Assembly (NCBI RefSeq): GCF_001577835.2 | Contig: NC_029519.1 | Coordinates: forward strand, 30,318,539 to 30,382,538 | Direction of reading: 5' to 3' | Length of the DNA stretch: 64,000 nt | DNA from: Coturnix japonica | Lineage: Eukaryota > Chordata > Aves > Galliformes > Phasianidae | Shown here: piece after piece, positions 63,832 to 64,000 of the stretch | Numbering within the stretch: position 1 is the first letter of the stretch | Layout of the letters: each line of letters begins with the position of its first letter | Translations under genes and position numbers: made by a program | Notes under the pieces: model-generated | What the model saw: the letters and a program-made list of their open reading frames with translations, nothing else | What the model was told of the DNA's origin: nothing | The model's database searches: none

Positions 63832-64000
63832 GTAATTATCATAGGCCAGTCACTGCTTACAGCAGGGTGACTTTAGCTGGGAGATAATCCCTGTTCCTTG
63901 GCACTCACTTGTTTAGTAAGCTCAGTTTTAGTTTATAAGAGCATCTTTAGTTTATCTTCCTGTTCTCTTACATACGTAGATACTGGTGAACGATTAGGTT

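Overview
This window is vertebrate nuclear DNA, most likely from a bird. Genes are split into short exons with GT-AG introns, there are two CpG-island promoters, and the recognisable dispersed repeats are CR1 LINE fragments, the typical avian/reptilian family. The gene order PLK4 (+), MFSD8 (-), ABHD18 (+), LARP1B (+) matches the order I know from human chromosome 4q28. The species cannot be fixed from the sequence alone; a galliform such as chicken is plausible.

Layout. At 1-414 is the last intron and terminal coding exon of PLK4. At 415-3362 the convergent 3' ends of PLK4 and MFSD8 face each other. MFSD8 (CLN7, lysosomal MFS transporter) runs on the minus strand from its ATG at 12773 to its stop at 3363, in 12 coding exons giving 530 residues. 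A CpG island at about 12500-13300 serves as a divergent promoter for MFSD8 and ABHD18. ABHD18 (alpha/beta hydrolase) has a probable non-coding first exon ending at 13052, then 12 coding exons from 15917 to 31023 (462 residues). The intergenic stretch 31024-35800 holds the ABHD18 3' UTR and no further gene that I can see. A second CpG island (about 35880-36920) contains the first coding exon of LARP1B, whose 17 visible coding exons (36370-63831, 912 whole codons) carry a La motif and the first part of the C-terminal DM15 repeats. The gene runs off the right edge.

All exon boundaries were set by reading splice sites and requiring an unbroken frame that matches the known protein families. Frame is kept through every junction of MFSD8, ABHD18 and LARP1B, and no disabling change was found. 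The genes are neighbours by ancient synteny, not a functional operon: a centriole kinase, a lysosomal transporter, a serine hydrolase linked to mitochondria, and an RNA-binding protein.

The most striking point is the ABHD18 intron at 22079-22785, which has AT-AC ends and minor-spliceosome (U12) donor and branch-point sequences. It precedes a 28-nt microexon and contains a perfect 28-bp palindrome. Others are a five-codon upstream ORF in ABHD18 whose stop overlaps the main start (TAATG), an 18-bp perfect hairpin in a LARP1B intron, an altered lysosomal-sorting motif next to a short polyglutamine tract in MFSD8, short tandem repeats in the divergent promoter, and one NAGNAG acceptor in LARP1B.
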